Assembly (NCBI GenBank): GCA_027317055.1 | Contig: DAHVFK010000279.1 | Location: 1 to 5,015 of the forward strand | Length of the DNA stretch: 5,015 bases | DNA from: Betaproteobacteria bacterium | GTDB taxonomy: Bacteria > Pseudomonadota > Gammaproteobacteria > Burkholderiales > SG8-39 | Direction of reading: 5' to 3' | Part shown: positions 3,369-5,015 of the stretch, one piece after another | Layout: each line of letters opens with the position of its first letter | Position numbering within the stretch: the stretch's first letter is position 1 | Program-made: the position numbers and the translations under genes | Notes under the pieces: generated by a model | Databases searched by the model: none | Seen by the model: only the letters and a program-made list of their open reading frames with translations | What the model was told of the DNA's origin: nothing

Positions 3369-5015
3369 TCACGGCTGCCTCCCGGTGCCGGTTTCACGGA
3401 GGATGGCATCGACCGCGGCGATACGTTGTCCGATCCATCGCATGACAGGGACAGCCATCGAGTTGCCGAGTGCCTTATAGCGCGGCCCATCGGCTGCGAG
3501 CTTGCCGCGATACTCTACCAGGGTGTAATCGTCGGGGAATCCCTGGAGACGCTCACACTCACGAGGCGTCAATCGCCTCGCCGCCATCTGCGATTGCAAC
3601 AGATTCGGAGGGCCACCGCTGGTATCGGAGCTATCAACTTGTTTGCCGTAGGAGGCGGTGAGCGGCGAAGCGATGGACTGTTCCAGAAGCACAGCGGTCG
3701 TGGAGCTGTTCTCACTGCTGCCCGGAGCGCGCGTGCGCAGGCTTCCCGCGATATCGGTTCCCGAAGCCGCACTTACGGTACCGTCGCTGCCGTGAAGGGT
3801 GAAAGCCACGGATGGTACATGGTCTTCAGTCGCGTCCGTGGCACGCGATTGCAGGATGCCATTGACTTGGTTGCCGCCGCCGCGGGAGCTGTTCAGGCTC
3901 CCATGCACAGGGCGTTCTCGTACCTCACCACGCTGGTTGGTGCTGAAGGCGATGGCAAGCTGTCCGCCTCCGTTGGCATGGCTGGCGTCATGCCCCATGC
4001 TACGAAGCGTGGGTGCGATTTCATCCGCATCGCCTCCATAATCCTTAGCGGAGAAGGCGACATAGCTGTTCGTGCTGCCTCCTGCCGCGGAGCGAACACT
4101 TGCGATATCGGACGTCTCCGGCATCGCTCCGCTCTCGCGTCCGCGCAGATTGAAGGCGACAGCCTGAGCACCTCCGCCGCTTTCAAGCGTGTGCGCGACA
4201 TCATCGGAGAAGCCGCTGCCATTGGATTTGGTATGTGCTGTGCAGATGGCGACTGGCACCATGGGCGTTCCGCGCCCGGTGCCATCTTCGCTGGCATCGA
4301 AGCCATCGGCTGAGAGCGAGTGAGCGATCAGGGTCTCTGTCTCGAAGCCCTGCCTACCCATGTCTCCGGCATTGAGACAGTGAGAAATTTCATTCGTGGA
4401 GGAGAGAACGCCTGCGCCTAATTGATTGCGGACGAAGCCATCCTTGCAGCCAGTGTCGATGGTGGGGGCGGTGTCTGTGAAGCGACCGCCAGCAGGGCCG
4501 ACTGCAACGCCTCCGGCAGCTCCTTTCCGCGTTTCTCGGCGCGGCGGAGGATACCCCGACAGGCCGTACCACTCAAGAAATACCGCTGCGGCAGCTCGCC
4601 AGTTTCCAAGATGTCCGACAACGAAGACGCGGCGCCGCCGCTGGGGTACTCCGAAAAATTGAGCATCGAGAACCCGGTAGGCGATCCCATACCCGAGTTC
4701 GACCAGCATCCCGAGGAAGGCTCCAAACGTCCGTCCGTCGTCAATCGACAGGACACCGGGGACGTTCTCCCACACCAGCCATAGGGGCCGTAGGCGATCA
4801 GCAAGTCGAGCAAACTCGATGGTGAGGTTGCCACGCGGGTCATCCAGTCCCGCTCGCTTACCGGCGATGGAGAAAGACTGGCAAGGTGTTCCTCCGGCCA
4901 GAAGGTCGATTGCTCCAACATCTTCCGCTCCAATCTTTGTGAAGTCGCCGACATTGATGACGGCGCCATCGGCGGGCAAAGCAACGATGTTGCGAATGGC
5001 TGCCGCGCGCTGTTT
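3369..5015 (-). CDS. Cytosine-C5 DNA methyltransferase, phage type, N-terminus outside window
   Basis: Transfers a methyl group from S-adenosylmethionine to C5 of cytosine in a specific DNA site. The frame is open through the right edge (KQRAAAIRNIVALPADGAVI) and ends with TGA at 3371..3369, giving 548 visible residues. Visible motifs, numbered from the edge: GGTPCQSFSIAGKRAG (41-56) with the catalytic Cys45 (codon 4883..4881); WENV (82-85); QRRRRVFVVG (125-134); RRLTPRECERLQGFPDDYT (480-498); and ALGNSMAVPV (515-524). The cofactor motif I (FxGxGG type) must lie beyond the edge, so the TTG at 4979 is not the true start. About 345 residues separate motifs VIII and IX, an unusually long target-recognition region built from repeats. 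This layout is known from phage and prophage methyltransferases. No restriction endonuclease gene is visible, so it may be an orphan that protects or marks element DNA. The target site cannot be read from the sequence. Confidence 0.95.
   Translation of the reverse strand, partial: KQRAAAIRNIVALPADGAVINVGDFTKIGAEDVGAIDLLAGGTPCQSFSIAGKRAGLDDPRGNLTIEFARLADRLRPLWLVWENVPGVLSIDDGRTFGAFLGMLVELGYGIAYRVLDAQFFGVPQRRRRVFVVGHLGNWRAAAAVFLEWYGLSGYPPPRRETRKGAAGGVAVGPAGGRFTDTAPTIDTGCKDGFVRNQLGAGVLSSTNEISHCLNAGDMGRQGFETETLIAHSLSADGFDASEDGTGRGTPMVPVAICTAHTKSNGSGFSDDVAHTLESGGGAQAVAFNLRGRESGAMPETSDIASVRSAAGGSTNSYVAFSAKDYGGDADEIAPTLRSMGHDASHANGGGQLAIAFSTNQRGEVRERPVHGSLNSSRGGGNQVNGILQSRATDATEDHVPSVAFTLHGSDGTVSAASGTDIAGSLRTRAPGSSENSSTTAVLLEQSIASPLTASYGKQVDSSDTSGGPPNLLQSQMAARRLTPRECERLQGFPDDYTLVEYRGKLAADGPRYKALGNSMAVPVMRWIGQRIAAVDAILRETGTGRQP
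3600..4472 (-). repeat. Repeat-built target-recognition region within the methyltransferase
   Basis: Encodes visible residues about 182-472. Short boxes recur: APTIDTG (183), SHCLNAGD (211), AHSLSADG (231), AHTLESGG (274), APTLRSMG (334), HGSLNSSRG (371), AGSLRTRA (423) and ASPLTASYG (449). Between them comes a hydrophobic strand box: VAI (255), then VAF at 286, 319, 355 and 403. The linkers are rich in Gly, Ser, Asp and Asn. Spacing varies from 20 to 60 residues, so the units are diverged and uneven, but the alternation of the two boxes is clear. Confidence 0.6.

Noticed and set aside
2761..3372. 203-residue minus-strand open frame that would bridge the methyltransferase and the first ssb gene
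   Set aside because: The sequence is low in coherent features, crosses the terminator-like repeat and the plus-strand ssb relic, and would overlap the ssb start in another frame.
3201..4313. 370-residue open frame on the plus strand opposite the methyltransferase
   Set aside because: The opposite strand encodes conserved methyltransferase motifs and repeats. This frame shows no recognisable domain and is explained by high G+C content.
1..5015. CRISPR array, tRNA, rRNA or insertion sequence
   Set aside because: No regularly spaced direct repeats, tRNA cloverleaf, ribosomal RNA stretch or transposase motif was seen on either strand.

Overview
The window is G+C-rich and densely coded, almost entirely on the minus strand. 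The gene mix is a phage-type cytosine-C5 DNA methyltransferase, two atypical single-stranded DNA-binding proteins (SSBs), a small membrane protein, and a replication-relaxation-like winged-helix protein followed by a second protein of the same general kind. This points to an accessory replicon such as an integrative conjugative element, plasmid or plasmid-like island, not to core chromosome. The SSBs and the winged-helix proteins recall elements I associate with soil Acidobacteriota or Proteobacteria, but taxonomy cannot be fixed from this sequence.

Layout in minus-strand transcription order (right to left). The methyltransferase (5015..3369) enters from the right edge without its N-terminus. 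Next is a gap of about 580 bases. It holds a decayed third ssb-like gene on the plus strand (about 3065..3346), a terminator-like inverted repeat (2900..2946) and a second stem-loop (2823..2857). Then come two tandem divergent ssb genes (2785..2372 and 2340..1942), separated by an unusual RNA structure. A weak terminator-like hairpin (1920..1895) precedes a compact four-gene run: a two-span membrane protein (1851..1546), a small Ala/Pro-rich protein (1543..1250), a replication-relaxation-like protein (1253..201) and a partial gene (204..1) that leaves the window at the left. The last three junctions are a 2-base gap, an ATGA overlap and another ATGA overlap, so this run is very probably one translationally coupled operon.

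The genes fit a DNA-transfer or replication module. SSBs protect the single strand, the winged-helix proteins may act at an origin, the membrane protein may belong to the same machinery, and the methyltransferase may protect or mark the element's DNA. These roles are inferred from family resemblance and context. The most interesting points are structural: two mutually exclusive hairpins between the ssb genes, an eight-G slippery tract at a stop/start overlap, the frameshifted inverted ssb relic, and a repeat-built target-recognition region in the methyltransferase.
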